Shown here: positions 1 to 6,091 of the stretch, piece after piece
Layout: each line of letters starts with the position of its first letter
Numbering within the stretch: position 1 is the stretch's first letter
DNA from: Pseudomonadota bacterium
GTDB taxonomy: Bacteria; Pseudomonadota; Alphaproteobacteria; UBA8366; JADFVY01
Direction of reading: 5' to 3'
Assembly: GCA_030671915.1 (NCBI GenBank)
Contig: DAOVHN010000164.1
Location: forward strand, 1-6,091
DNA: 6,091 nucleotides
Position numbers and translations under genes: made by a program
The notes under the pieces: generated by a model
What the model was told of the DNA's origin: nothing
Database searches by the model: none
The model's input: only the letters and a program-made list of their open reading frames with translations

Positions 1-1073
1 GTAACAACACGCCTGTGTTCTTCATCCGCGATCCATACATGTTCATGGATTTCATCCACAGTCAGAAGCGCGACCCCCGGACCAATCTGCGCGATGCGAC
101 GATGCAATGGGACTTCTGGTCGCATTCGCCCGAGGCGCTGCATCAGATCACGATCCTGATGTCCGACCGCGGCCAGCCGAAGACCTATCGGCACGTGAAC
201 GGCTACGGCTCACACACATACAGTTTCCTCAACGCCGACGGCGAACGTTTCTGGGTCAAGTTCCACTTCAAGACCCAGCAGGGCCACAAGGCCAACAGCA
301 ATGACGAGGTGGCGCGCATCGTCGGCGAGGACCGGGAAAGCCACCAGCGCGACCTCCATGAGGCCATCGAACGGGGCGATTTCCCGAAATGGACGCTCAA
401 GGTCCAGATCATGCCGGAGGCCGACGCGGACAAGACCCCGTATAACCCGTTCGACCTGACCAAAGTATGGCCGCATGCGGATTATCCCCTGATCGAGGTC
501 GGCACGCTGGAACTCAACCGCAACCCGGAGAACTATTTCGCCGAGGTCGAGCAGGCGGCCTTTTCGCCGGCCAATGTGGTTCCGGGAATCGGCCACAGCC
601 CGGACAAGATGCTGCAGATGCGGATCCTGTCCTATGGCGACGCGCAGCGCTACCGGATCGGCGCCAACCACCAGGCCCTGCCGGTCAACGCGGCCCGCTG
701 CCCGGTCCACAACTACCAGCGCGACGGGGCCATGCGGTTCGACGGCAACAACGACGGTGCGGTCAATTACCAGCCCAACAGCTTCGGCGGGCCGGTCGAG
801 GAGCCGTCCGTCAAGGAGCCGCCGCTGGCGATAGACGGCGCCGCGGATCGCTACGATCATCGCGAGGGCAATGACGATTTCACCCAGGCGGGCAACCTGT
901 TCCGCCTGATGGACGCCGGCGAGCAGGACCGCCTGATGGATACCATCGCCGGCGCGATGCAGGGCGTGCCGGAAGACATCGTCCGACGGCAGATCGGCTA
1001 TTTCGCCAAGGCCGATCCGGCATACGGAACCGGCGTGGCCCAACGGCTGGGCATCGGCATAGCTGAAGCCTGA
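1..1073 (+). CDS. katA: Catalase, clade 3 small-subunit type (5' end outside window)
   Basis: Haem catalase, which converts hydrogen peroxide to water and oxygen in the cytoplasm (family knowledge). The frame is open to the left edge, with the first full codon at base 3. It opens with [11 protein letters not shown]; by homology the first Asn (codon 3-5) is the distal catalytic Asn. Other hallmarks are [18 protein letters not shown] and [11 protein letters not shown]. The proximal haem tyrosine lies in [14 protein letters not shown] (Tyr codon 633-635), followed by [16 protein letters not shown], as in Proteus-type KatA. About 145 residues follow that tyrosine, matching a protein of roughly 480-490 residues, so about 130 N-terminal residues, including the distal His, are missing. 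The GTG at base 15 is an internal Val codon, not a start. The C-terminal helices (residues near [13 protein letters not shown]) are intact and no frameshift is seen. A terminator-like hairpin follows. The family call is firm; the symbol katA follows the clade. Confidence 0.96.
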   Translation, partial: NNTPVFFIRDPYMFMDFIHSQKRDPRTNLRDATMQWDFWSHSPEALHQITILMSDRGQPKTYRHVNGYGSHTYSFLNADGERFWVKFHFKTQQGHKANSNDEVARIVGEDRESHQRDLHEAIERGDFPKWTLKVQIMPEADADKTPYNPFDLTKVWPHADYPLIEVGTLELNRNPENYFAEVEQAAFSPANVVPGIGHSPDKMLQMRILSYGDAQRYRIGANHQALPVNAARCPVHNYQRDGAMRFDGNNDGAVNYQPNSFGGPVEEPSVKEPPLAIDGAADRYDHREGNDDFTQAGNLFRLMDAGEQDRLMDTIAGAMQGVPEDIVRRQIGYFAKADPAYGTGVAQRLGIGIAEA

Positions 1074-1097
1074 GTGGCCGGATAGCGCAGACCCCGG

Positions 1098-1132
1098 CGG
1101 CGGCCGACTTTCTCCTGGTCGGCCGCCGGTTT
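1098..1132 (+). terminator. Probable rho-independent terminator of the catalase gene
   Basis: Bases 1098-1108 (CGGCGGCCGAC) are perfectly complementary to 1118-1128 (GTCGGCCGCCG), giving an 11-bp GC-rich stem with a 9-nt loop, 25 nt after the catalase stop. A short T run (1130-1132) follows the stem. The stem is strong but the T tract is weak, so efficiency is uncertain; GC-rich bacteria often have such T-poor terminators. Confidence 0.6.
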
Positions 1133-1164
1133 CGCTGCCAGGATCGACGTGGAGGGTGTCATTC

Positions 1165-1263
1165 CATACTCACTGCATATCCTTTTCCTTCCTCCCGGCT
1201 CCTCCTCGCGTACTCTTTCCATACCCCGCGCATACTCCTCTCATACATCTTTCCTGCCTCTTT
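1165..1263. repeat. Nine degenerate 11-bp tandem units, consensus CATACTCCTYK
   Basis: Cut into 11-bp units starting at 1165, the nine units align without gaps. Column 3 is T in 9/9 units, column 1 is C in 8/9, column 5 is C in 8/9, and column 4 is A in 6/9. CATAC occurs exactly in phase at 1165, 1220, 1231 and 1242, with near matches CATAT at 1176 and CGTAC at 1209. Units at 1187, 1198 and 1253 are more eroded. The block is about four-fifths pyrimidine on the plus strand, so the minus strand reads as purine-rich units of the form AGGAGTATG. The period is close to one DNA helical turn and is not a multiple of three, which argues against a coding origin. Function is unknown; it could be a decayed minisatellite or a phased protein-binding or bending element. 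Confidence 0.6.
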
Positions 1264-1297
1264 TTCCCGCCGGGGGGAGATTCACCCGAGGCCAGGC

Positions 1298-1319
1298 CCG
1301 GATCGCGGCCGGATCGCCC
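1298..1319. repeat. Two-copy 11-bp direct repeat CCGGATCGCSS
   Basis: CCGGATCGCGG (1298-1308) is followed directly by CCGGATCGCCC (1309-1319), identical at the first 9 of 11 positions. The unit length matches that of the upstream 11-bp block, but the sequence is unrelated and the phase is shifted by one base. In GC-rich DNA a two-copy repeat of this size could be chance. Confidence 0.4.
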
Positions 1320-1379
1320 CGTGCGCCGGCGGCCGAACCTGCACAAAACTACATCGCGATGAAATAGAGCCGGCCGCTT

Positions 1380-1407
1380 CGACGGCAGTTGATATCAACC
1401 GCCGCCG
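1380..1407 (-). terminator. Hairpin spanning the pyrC stop codon
   Basis: On the minus strand, bases 1407-1396 can pair with 1391-1380 around a four-base centre, with two G-U pairs (1400/1387 and 1405/1382). The core is the perfect palindrome GTTGATATCAAC (1388-1399), and the pyrC TGA (1397-1395) sits at the top of the stem and loop. No T run follows directly; the nearest T-rich bases on the minus strand are a few tens of bases downstream. It may act as a 3'-end or RNA-stability structure rather than a classic intrinsic terminator. The fold is visible in the sequence; its role is inferred. Confidence 0.4.
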
Positions 1408-2732
1408 GTGTCGTGGAAACGCACGGGCTGGCCGGTCTGGGCACCCTGGGCCTCGCCGTCGCGCATGACGATATTGCCGCGGATGACGGTGGCCGTGGGC
1501 CAGCCGGTTACCTTCATGCCGTCGAACGGCGTCCAGCCGCATTTGCTGGCCATCATGCTGTTCTCGATAGTCTTTTTCGCCTTGAGATCGACGAGCGTGA
1601 AATCCCCGTCATACCCCAGCGCGATGCGCCCCTTGCAGGCGATATTGTAAATCCGGGCCGGGCCGGCGGAGGTGAGGTCGACGAAACGTTCCAGCGTCAG
1701 CCGCCCCTCGTTCACATGGTCCAGCATCACCGGCACGAGAGTCTGCACGCCCGGCATGCCCGACGGGCTTTCCGGATAGGGCTTGGCCTTTTCCTCCAGA
1801 GTATGCGGTGCGTGGTCGGAGCCGATCACATCGACGACGCCGTCGGCCAGCGCCTGCCACAGTCCGTCGCGATGCTTCTCGTCGCGGATCGGCGGGTTCA
1901 TCTGGGCCAGACTGCCCAGCCGGTCATAGGCGTCAGGCGCGGCCAGAGTCAGATGCTGGGGTGTCACCTCGACCGTCACCAGATCCTTGTGATCGGCCAG
2001 CAGCGCCATTTCCTGACGAGTGGTAACATGCAGCAGGTGAATGCGCCGCCCCGTCTCGCGCACCAGTCCAAGTATTTTTTGCGTCGCCAGAATCGCCGTC
2101 TGTTCGTCGCGCCAGAGAGGATGGCAATAGGGCTGCTTGCCGTCGCGCGCTAAGTCGAAACGCTGCTCCAACCGGTCCTCGTCCTCGGCATGGACGGCGA
2201 TGCGCCGCCGGCCGCGCTTCAACACCTCGCGCAGCAGGCGCTTGTCGCGCACCAGCAGGTTGCCGGTGGACGACCCCATGAAGATCTTGATGCCGCAGCA
2301 ACCGGGCAGTTGCTCAAGCCCGGCCAAGCGGTTGACGTTTTCCTTCGCGGCGCCGACGAAAAAAGCAAAATCGCACCAGGCCCGCCCGGTGGCGCGGTCG
2401 ATCTTGTCCTCCAGCGCCTTGCCGGTGGTCGTCGACGGGCTGGTGTTCGGCATCTCGAAGATCGCGGTGACGCCGCCCAGGACTGCCGCCCGGGAGCCGC
2501 TTTCCAGATCTTCCTTATGCTCGTTGCCCGGTTCGCGAAAATGCACCTGGCTATCGATCACGCCCGGCAGCACATGCTGGCCCTTCGCCTTGAGCACCTG
2601 ATCGGCGTCCACGCCCCCCAGCTGGCCGATCGCCGCCACGCGCCCGCCGCGCACGCCGACATCGGCCTCAACGCGCCCCGACGGGGTCAGGCAGGTCCCG
2701 CCCCGGATTACCAGATCGAAATGTTCCGCCAT
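1395..2732 (-). CDS. pyrC: Dihydroorotase, class I-like amidohydrolase
   Basis: Catalyses reversible cyclisation of N-carbamoyl-L-aspartate to dihydroorotate, step three of pyrimidine synthesis (family knowledge). The 445 residues are full length for an amidohydrolase-fold enzyme. An N-terminal beta-sandwich piece (LVIRGG, residues 8-12) leads into DSQVHFREPG (60-69), with His64 as metal ligand and Arg66 as likely substrate contact. MPNTSP (95-100) carries Asn96. Lys149 in GIKIFMGSSTG is a candidate carboxylated metal-bridging Lys. His181 (VHAEDE), His235 (LLHVT) and Asp306 in GSDHAPHT complete the site, and KCGWTPFDG (397-405) is typical of this subgroup. The usual HxH pair is QxH here (Gln62). 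The ATG at 2732 has purine-rich GGAAG and AGG upstream on the minus strand, and no other start fits in frame nearby. It is divergent from the ygfZ-like gene, a pairing I recall from other alphaproteobacteria. Another cyclic amidohydrolase is possible, but the motifs favour dihydroorotase. Confidence 0.9.
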   Translation of the reverse strand: MAEHFDLVIRGGTCLTPSGRVEADVGVRGGRVAAIGQLGGVDADQVLKAKGQHVLPGVIDSQVHFREPGNEHKEDLESGSRAAVLGGVTAIFEMPNTSPSTTTGKALEDKIDRATGRAWCDFAFFVGAAKENVNRLAGLEQLPGCCGIKIFMGSSTGNLLVRDKRLLREVLKRGRRRIAVHAEDEDRLEQRFDLARDGKQPYCHPLWRDEQTAILATQKILGLVRETGRRIHLLHVTTRQEMALLADHKDLVTVEVTPQHLTLAAPDAYDRLGSLAQMNPPIRDEKHRDGLWQALADGVVDVIGSDHAPHTLEEKAKPYPESPSGMPGVQTLVPVMLDHVNEGRLTLERFVDLTSAGPARIYNIACKGRIALGYDGDFTLVDLKAKKTIENSMMASKCGWTPFDGMKVTGWPTATVIRGNIVMRDGEAQGAQTGQPVRFHDTGGG

Positions 2733-2947
2733 ATTGCCTGTCTTCCCCCCTCGCCAATCGCAGCGATCTGCCGGTTCGGTGAATAACGGTTTGCGCGCAC
2801 AAGTTAATCCTTCCGGCCGCCCAGGGGAATGCCAATATTCACGACGGTGGCCCGTACCCGGTCAGAAGGATACAATCGCAGGCTTGCCGCGGTGGCAACC
2901 GGGCACCATCTGGATGAGGAATCTGGCGAACAGGTAAAACAAGAGAC
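2733..2947. promoter_or_regulatory. Divergent promoter region between pyrC and ygfZ-like gene
   Basis: The 215-bp gap lies between two gene starts and so must carry promoters for both unless one is leaderless. On the plus strand TACAAT (2871-2876) resembles a -10 box, 72 bp before the ygfZ-like ATG, but no good -35 box lies at the right distance. No clear sigma-70 promoter was found on the minus strand. Possible operator-like inverted repeats are the near-palindrome TTGCGCGCACAA (2791-2802) and TTGCC-5-GGCAA (2884-2898). On the minus strand a purine-rich stretch (2752-2742) and AGG (2739-2737) can serve as the pyrC ribosome site. The region as regulatory is sound; the individual boxes are weak. 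Confidence 0.45.
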
Positions 2948-3856
2948 ATGCCGAAACTTTCATATGCAATTCTTCCCCATCGCGGGCTTATTACCGTCGG
3001 CGGAGCCGACCGGCGTGATTTCCTGCAGGGGCTGGTGTCGAATGACGTCACGCGCGCCGGCGCGGAGCGTGCGATCTGGGCGGCGTTCCTTACCCCGCAG
3101 GGGAAATATCTGCACGACTTCTTCATGATCGAGGTCGGCGAGACCCTGCATCTGGATTGCGAGGGCGGCGAGCGGCTGATGGATTTCGGCAAGCGGTTGA
3201 GCAAATACAAGCTGCGCTCGCAAATCGATCTTGGCATCGCCGCCGATTTAGCGGTCGTCGCGCTGTGGGGCGAGGGAACGGCGACCGCGCTGGGGCTGGC
3301 GCAAGAAGCCGGAGCGGGCCGCCCGATGGAAGGCGGCGCGGTCTATTTGGACCCGCGACTGCCCGTGGCCGGGGCCCGCGCAATCCTGCCCGCGGCGCGG
3401 GTGGCAGAAATCCTGGAGCCCATGGGGTTCGCCGCCGCTACGCCGGACGAATACGACGACATGCGGATCGGCCTGGGCCTGCCGGACGGCACGAAGGACA
3501 TGGTGGTCGACAAAACCATCCTGCTGGAAGCCAATTTCGACACGCTGAACGGCGTCGACTGGGACAAGGGCTGCTATATGGGCCAGGAGCTGACGGCACG
3601 CACGAAATATCGCGGCCTGATCAAGAAACGCCTGATGCCGGTCACGATAGAGGGCGCCACCCCGCCGCCCGGCACCCCCCTGATGCTGGACGGCAAGGAA
3701 GCCGGCGAAATGCGCTCGTCCCGCGACGGGCTGGGCATCGCGCTGATCCGCCTCGACCGGATCGAGGACGGGGGGCCGGAGTTGAAACTGGAAGCCGATG
3801 GCGCGACCATATCCCTCCGCGAGGCCGCCTGGTCCGCGGAGGAGCGGACCGAATAA
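2948..3856 (+). CDS. ygfZ: YgfZ/GcvT-like folate-binding protein
   Basis: Related to the T-protein of glycine cleavage, but of the YgfZ (IBA57-like) type, which binds tetrahydrofolate and helps maintain or assemble certain Fe-S enzymes in the cytoplasm (family knowledge). The diagnostic motif KGCYMGQELTAR occupies residues 207-218, with the conserved Cys209; true GcvT proteins lack this cysteine motif. The N-terminal part shows the usual FLQGLVSNDV (25-34) and LTPQGKYLHDFF (48-59), and the C-terminal barrel follows KYRGLIKKRL (220-229). At 302 residues it is of normal length. The ATG at 2948 is the first possible start, since an in-frame TGA lies at 2915-2917 with no start codon between. Ribosome-site match is poor: AGG at 2932-2934 is 13 nt away and GAG at 2943-2945 is too close. 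The gene is divergent from pyrC and converges on the fusion gene with a 4-bp gap. Gene symbol given by family. Confidence 0.92.
   Translation: MPKLSYAILPHRGLITVGGADRRDFLQGLVSNDVTRAGAERAIWAAFLTPQGKYLHDFFMIEVGETLHLDCEGGERLMDFGKRLSKYKLRSQIDLGIAADLAVVALWGEGTATALGLAQEAGAGRPMEGGAVYLDPRLPVAGARAILPAARVAEILEPMGFAAATPDEYDDMRIGLGLPDGTKDMVVDKTILLEANFDTLNGVDWDKGCYMGQELTARTKYRGLIKKRLMPVTIEGATPPPGTPLMLDGKEAGEMRSSRDGLGIALIRLDRIEDGGPELKLEADGATISLREAAWSAEERTE
3831..3850. terminator. Shared hairpin between convergent gene ends
   Basis: GGTCCGC (3831-3837) pairs perfectly with GCGGACC (3844-3850) around a 6-nt loop. It lies within the last codons of the ygfZ-like gene on the plus strand and starts 10 nt past the stop of the minus-strand fusion gene. 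Because a stem reads the same on both strands, it could slow or end transcription from both sides. Neither strand has a proper T run after it: the plus strand has only TTT at 3860-3862, and the minus strand none. An intrinsic terminator role is therefore tentative. Confidence 0.4.
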
Positions 3857-3860
3857 GACT

Positions 3861-6068
3861 TTAGCCGCCTTCCCCGCCGCGCCGCAGCGCCCCGACGATA
3901 TTGACGTAATCATCCGTCCACAGGGCCGCCTTGGCGCCGCGCAGCGGTTGCCAGCGCGGGTCGGGCGCCAGCTCGATAATGTCGTCTGGGCTGCGCGCCA
4001 TCACCACCCAGATCGAGGGATAGCGCAACATGACCTCGTTTGTTCCCTCATCATGATACTGGGTCACGCCGAAAAAACCGGTCTCCACGGTTATGCGGCC
4101 CAGTACCGGTTCCAGGTCCAGATACCGGTTGGAGATATGAACCATGATTACGCCGCCCGGGGCCAGCTTGCGCCGGTACATCGCAAAGGCCTCCCGGGTC
4201 AGCAGATGGACCGGGATGGCGTCGGAGGAAAAGGCGTCCAGGATCAACAGATCGAAGCTGCCTTCGGGCGCGGCTTGCAACGACAGCCGAGCGTCGCCGA
4301 TCACGATATCGGCTTCCAGCGCGCAATCGGCCAGGTAGGTGAAGAAACGCTCGTCGCGGGCAATTCGCTCGACCACGGGGTCGATCTCATAGAAAGTCCA
4401 GTTCTGTCCCGGGCGCACATAACAAGCCGCCGCCCCCGTGCCCAGCCCTACCGCCCCCACCCGGTTGAACCGCCAAAAAGGGAAAGCCTGGAAGACCTGT
4501 CCGAGCGGCCCGTCGGGATGGTAATAAGTCAGCGGAGTTTTCCGCGCGTTTTCATCCTGGCTCTGCGCGCCATGCACCGTCGTTCCGTGAATCAGGATAT
4601 GCGCGCGAACCGGCGTTTCCATCGCGGTGACCCGGTTTACGCCGAAGAAACTGCGCTCACTGTGGATCGTGTCTGACTCCCAAAGGCCGACAAAACCCTG
4701 TTGCTTCAGGGCCAGAGGCGCCATTATCATCAACACGGCCAGCCCCAGGGCGAAGCGCAACGGACGGCCCCGCCAGGCGAGCAGAAGCGCTAAACCAACG
4801 GCCGCGGCGAAGACCGCCATCGATATGGCAATGCCATAGCCGCCGTCGGCCAGCCCGCTCGACAGCCACATCAGCAACGCCAGCAGCCCTGGCAGGACCA
4901 GGTCCAGCGCGATATCCCGCCTCCCCCGGCCCGCGCGCCACGGCCGCAGCAGCGCCACCAGAACGACCATCATCGGGTATTCCAGCACGCTGTCGAACAG
5001 GACCGGCGCCAGCAATGCGTTGAACATCCCGCCCAGCACGCCGCCCACCGACATCCACAGATAGAACTCCGTCAGATGAAGTGCGGCGGGCCGCCGCGCC
5101 GCCAACTCGCCATGGCAGACCATGGCGGCGATGAAGAAGGCCTCGAGATGGACCAGCAGTTCGACCCACAGGAGATTGTGGCTCCAGGACATGGTCGCGG
5201 CCAGCAACACCAGGACGGGGACCTGGAAAATCAGCATCCAGCGATGCGGCAGCAGGGGGCGGCGGGCGAACACGATCACGAAGCTGAGCAGATAGAGCGC
5301 CAGCGGCACCACCCACAGCAGCGGGACGGCGGCAACATCGGTGGAAAGATGCAGGGTGACGCCAAGCATCAGGCTGGACGGGGCGAAGGCCAGCAGCACC
5401 CACATGCCCCGCCGCCGCCAGGAGATATCGGACGACAGTTCCAGTTCCGCGCCCTCGGCACCCGGCGGCTCGGCCACGAAGCGCCGCCACAGGATAAGGC
5501 CGCACCAGCCGATCAGCAGGACCAGCAAAGCATATCCGCCAGTCCATACCTGGCCCTGCTCGCCCAGCCGCATCGCCGGTTCGAACAGCAGTGGATAGCC
5601 GATCAGCGCGGCGATGCTGCCGATATTGCTGGCGCTATAGAGGAAATAGGGATCGGCGGACCGTGCATGGCCGGCATGGACGAACCAGCGCTGCAGCAGC
5701 GGCGCGGTGGCCGACACCGCGAAGAAAGGCAGCCCGACGCCAACCGCCATCAGTCCGACCTGCCAGCCCGCGTGCATGCCGCCCGCCGGCGGCGCCCAGC
5801 CTTCCGGCAGCGCGACGGGCAGCGCCACGAAGGCCAGCAACAGTAATACCCCATGCAGCAGCGATTGCCGCTTCAGCCCCAGCCGGCGCACCGACAGATG
5901 GGCATAGAGATACCCCGCCAGCAGCGCCGCCTGAAAGAACAGCATCGCCGTGATCCACACGGCCGGCGCCCCGCCCAGCAACGGCAGCGGCAGCCGCGCA
6001 TAAAGCGGCTGCACCAAGAACATCACCAGGGCGCTGAGGCCCAGCGTCAGTGCATAGAGAGGAAGCAT
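3861..6068 (-). CDS. Fused multi-pass membrane / spermidine-synthase-like protein
   Basis: A 735-residue two-part protein. Residues 1-455 are very hydrophobic, with roughly 14-15 likely membrane helices (for example 4-20, 36-56, 102-123, 140-161, 245-267, 333-355, 410-432). Residues about 465-735 form a spermidine-synthase-like domain: LIHGTTVHGAQ (492-502), SAM-fold motif GAVGLGTGAAACY (538-550), YEIDP (560-564), GDARLSL (591-597), LDAFSSDAIPVHLLT (610-624) and the closing WTDDYVNI (717-724). Databases name such proteins fused MFS/spermidine synthase. Classic aminopropyltransferases have GGG[DE]G and DxxDP; here these read GLGTG and DAFSSDAIP, so polyamine synthesis is not assured and the true substrate is unknown. 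It probably sits in the inner membrane with the catalytic domain in the cytoplasm (inference). ATG 6068 is the only usable start, since an in-frame TGA lies at 6086-6084 on the minus strand. No operon partner is visible in the window. Confidence 0.9.
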   Translation of the reverse strand: MLPLYALTLGLSALVMFLVQPLYARLPLPLLGGAPAVWITAMLFFQAALLAGYLYAHLSVRRLGLKRQSLLHGVLLLLAFVALPVALPEGWAPPAGGMHAGWQVGLMAVGVGLPFFAVSATAPLLQRWFVHAGHARSADPYFLYSASNIGSIAALIGYPLLFEPAMRLGEQGQVWTGGYALLVLLIGWCGLILWRRFVAEPPGAEGAELELSSDISWRRRGMWVLLAFAPSSLMLGVTLHLSTDVAAVPLLWVVPLALYLLSFVIVFARRPLLPHRWMLIFQVPVLVLLAATMSWSHNLLWVELLVHLEAFFIAAMVCHGELAARRPAALHLTEFYLWMSVGGVLGGMFNALLAPVLFDSVLEYPMMVVLVALLRPWRAGRGRRDIALDLVLPGLLALLMWLSSGLADGGYGIAISMAVFAAAVGLALLLAWRGRPLRFALGLAVLMIMAPLALKQQGFVGLWESDTIHSERSFFGVNRVTAMETPVRAHILIHGTTVHGAQSQDENARKTPLTYYHPDGPLGQVFQAFPFWRFNRVGAVGLGTGAAACYVRPGQNWTFYEIDPVVERIARDERFFTYLADCALEADIVIGDARLSLQAAPEGSFDLLILDAFSSDAIPVHLLTREAFAMYRRKLAPGGVIMVHISNRYLDLEPVLGRITVETGFFGVTQYHDEGTNEVMLRYPSIWVVMARSPDDIIELAPDPRWQPLRGAKAALWTDDYVNIVGALRRGGEGG

Positions 6069-6076
6069 CCCTTCTA

Positions 6077-6080
6077 CCCT
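6077..6080 (-). promoter_or_regulatory. Ribosome binding site of the membrane fusion gene
   Basis: On the minus strand AGGG (6080-6077) lies 8 nt before the ATG at 6068, a good Shine-Dalgarno spacing. A second GGG (6071-6069) abuts the ATG and is too close to act. The in-frame stop just upstream makes this the deciding start context. Confidence 0.5.
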
Positions 6081-6091
6081 AACTCACATCA

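Larger units (their letters stand above)
1074..1394. other. Non-coding gap between convergent katA and pyrC
   Basis: This 321-bp stretch separates two genes that face each other tail to tail, so a promoter for either is not expected here. It holds, in order, the catalase terminator hairpin (1098-1132), a pyrimidine-rich 11-bp-periodic block (1165-1263), a short 11-bp direct repeat (1298-1319), a 10-bp palindrome CATCGCGATG (1352-1361), and most of the hairpin over the pyrC stop (1380-1407). Short open frames cross it on both strands (for example 1149-1367 plus), but they are low-complexity (Pro/Ser/Arg), lack a convincing ribosome site and resemble no protein I know. I call no gene here. Confidence 0.7.

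Noticed and set aside
15..17. GTG at base 15 as the catalase start
   Set aside because: The frame is open to the left edge, and the preceding codons encode Asn-Asn-Thr-Pro, part of the conserved [11 protein letters not shown] motif. The GTG is therefore an internal Val.
210..1043. A 277-codon open frame antisense to the catalase gene
   Set aside because: It mirrors a clear, strongly conserved catalase frame in GC-rich DNA, where long antisense frames are common. Its protein shows no recognisable motif and is dominated by Val, Ala, Arg and Asp from complemented codons.
1165..1263. The 11-bp array as a CRISPR array or plasmid-type iteron origin
   Set aside because: Units are contiguous with no spacers, which excludes CRISPR. 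No replication gene or AT-rich melting region is nearby, and iterons are normally longer and better conserved.
1149..1367. Short plus-strand open frames through the katA-pyrC gap as possible small proteins
   Set aside because: The 11-bp repeat is not a multiple of three, so the frames do not show a repeating peptide. There is no convincing ribosome site and the sequence is low-complexity.
1389..2153. A 254-codon plus-strand open frame opposite the dihydroorotase gene
   Set aside because: It is a shadow of a well-supported enzyme gene. No family motif or ribosome site was seen, and it begins in the pyrC stop-codon hairpin.
3798..4676. A 292-codon plus-strand open frame opposite the spermidine-synthase-like domain
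   Set aside because: It overlaps the end of the ygfZ-like gene out of frame and lies antisense to conserved catalytic motifs. Its composition is typical of GC-rich shadow frames.
4657..5547. A 296-codon minus-strand frame overlapping the membrane domain in another phase
   Set aside because: Its protein is rich in Arg, Gly and Ala and has no motif, whereas the other frame gives clean membrane helices continuous with the catalytic domain.
1..6091. A new defence or mobile system in the window
   Set aside because: All four genes belong to familiar metabolic or stress families. There are no transposase, integrase, nuclease or toxin-antitoxin motifs, no tRNA, and no terminal repeats.

Overview
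The window is GC-rich bacterial chromosome holding four protein-coding genes, three complete and one cut by the left edge. No RNA gene, insertion sequence, CRISPR array or phage gene was seen. The gene set points to an alphaproteobacterium, possibly a Rhodospirillales-like lineage. The grounds are high GC, a dihydroorotase of the QVHFREPG type, that gene divergent from a YgfZ-type folate-binding protein, and a large membrane/spermidine-synthase fusion protein. This placement is inference from protein character and context, with no marker gene to confirm it.

Layout, left to right. (1) Bases 1-1073, plus strand: the C-terminal three quarters of a small-subunit (clade 3) haem catalase. The reading frame is open to the left edge. 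(2) Bases 1074-1394: a non-coding gap between two convergent genes. It contains a GC-rich terminator-like hairpin for the catalase, then a pyrimidine-rich block built on a degenerate 11-bp period, a short 11-bp direct repeat, and a hairpin over the stop codon of the next gene. (3) Bases 1395-2732, minus strand: dihydroorotase (pyrC). (4) Bases 2733-2947: a divergent promoter-bearing gap. (5) Bases 2948-3856, plus strand: a YgfZ/GcvT-like folate-binding protein. (6) Bases 3861-6068, minus strand: a 735-residue protein with about 14-15 membrane segments followed by a spermidine-synthase-like domain. Its stop codon lies only 4 bp from that of the ygfZ-like gene, and the two convergent genes appear to share one hairpin.

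The genes look like ordinary housekeeping or stress functions: peroxide detoxification, de novo pyrimidine synthesis, Fe-S protein maintenance, and a polyamine-like or membrane methyltransferase-fold function. They do not form one operon, since neighbouring genes alternate in strand. The only plausible regulatory link is the shared divergent gap between pyrC and the ygfZ-like gene. I see no convincing undescribed multi-gene system. The least explained item is the 99-bp, 11-bp-periodic pyrimidine tract at 1165-1263. Next are the stop-codon hairpin of pyrC and the uncharacterised membrane/spermidine-synthase fusion.
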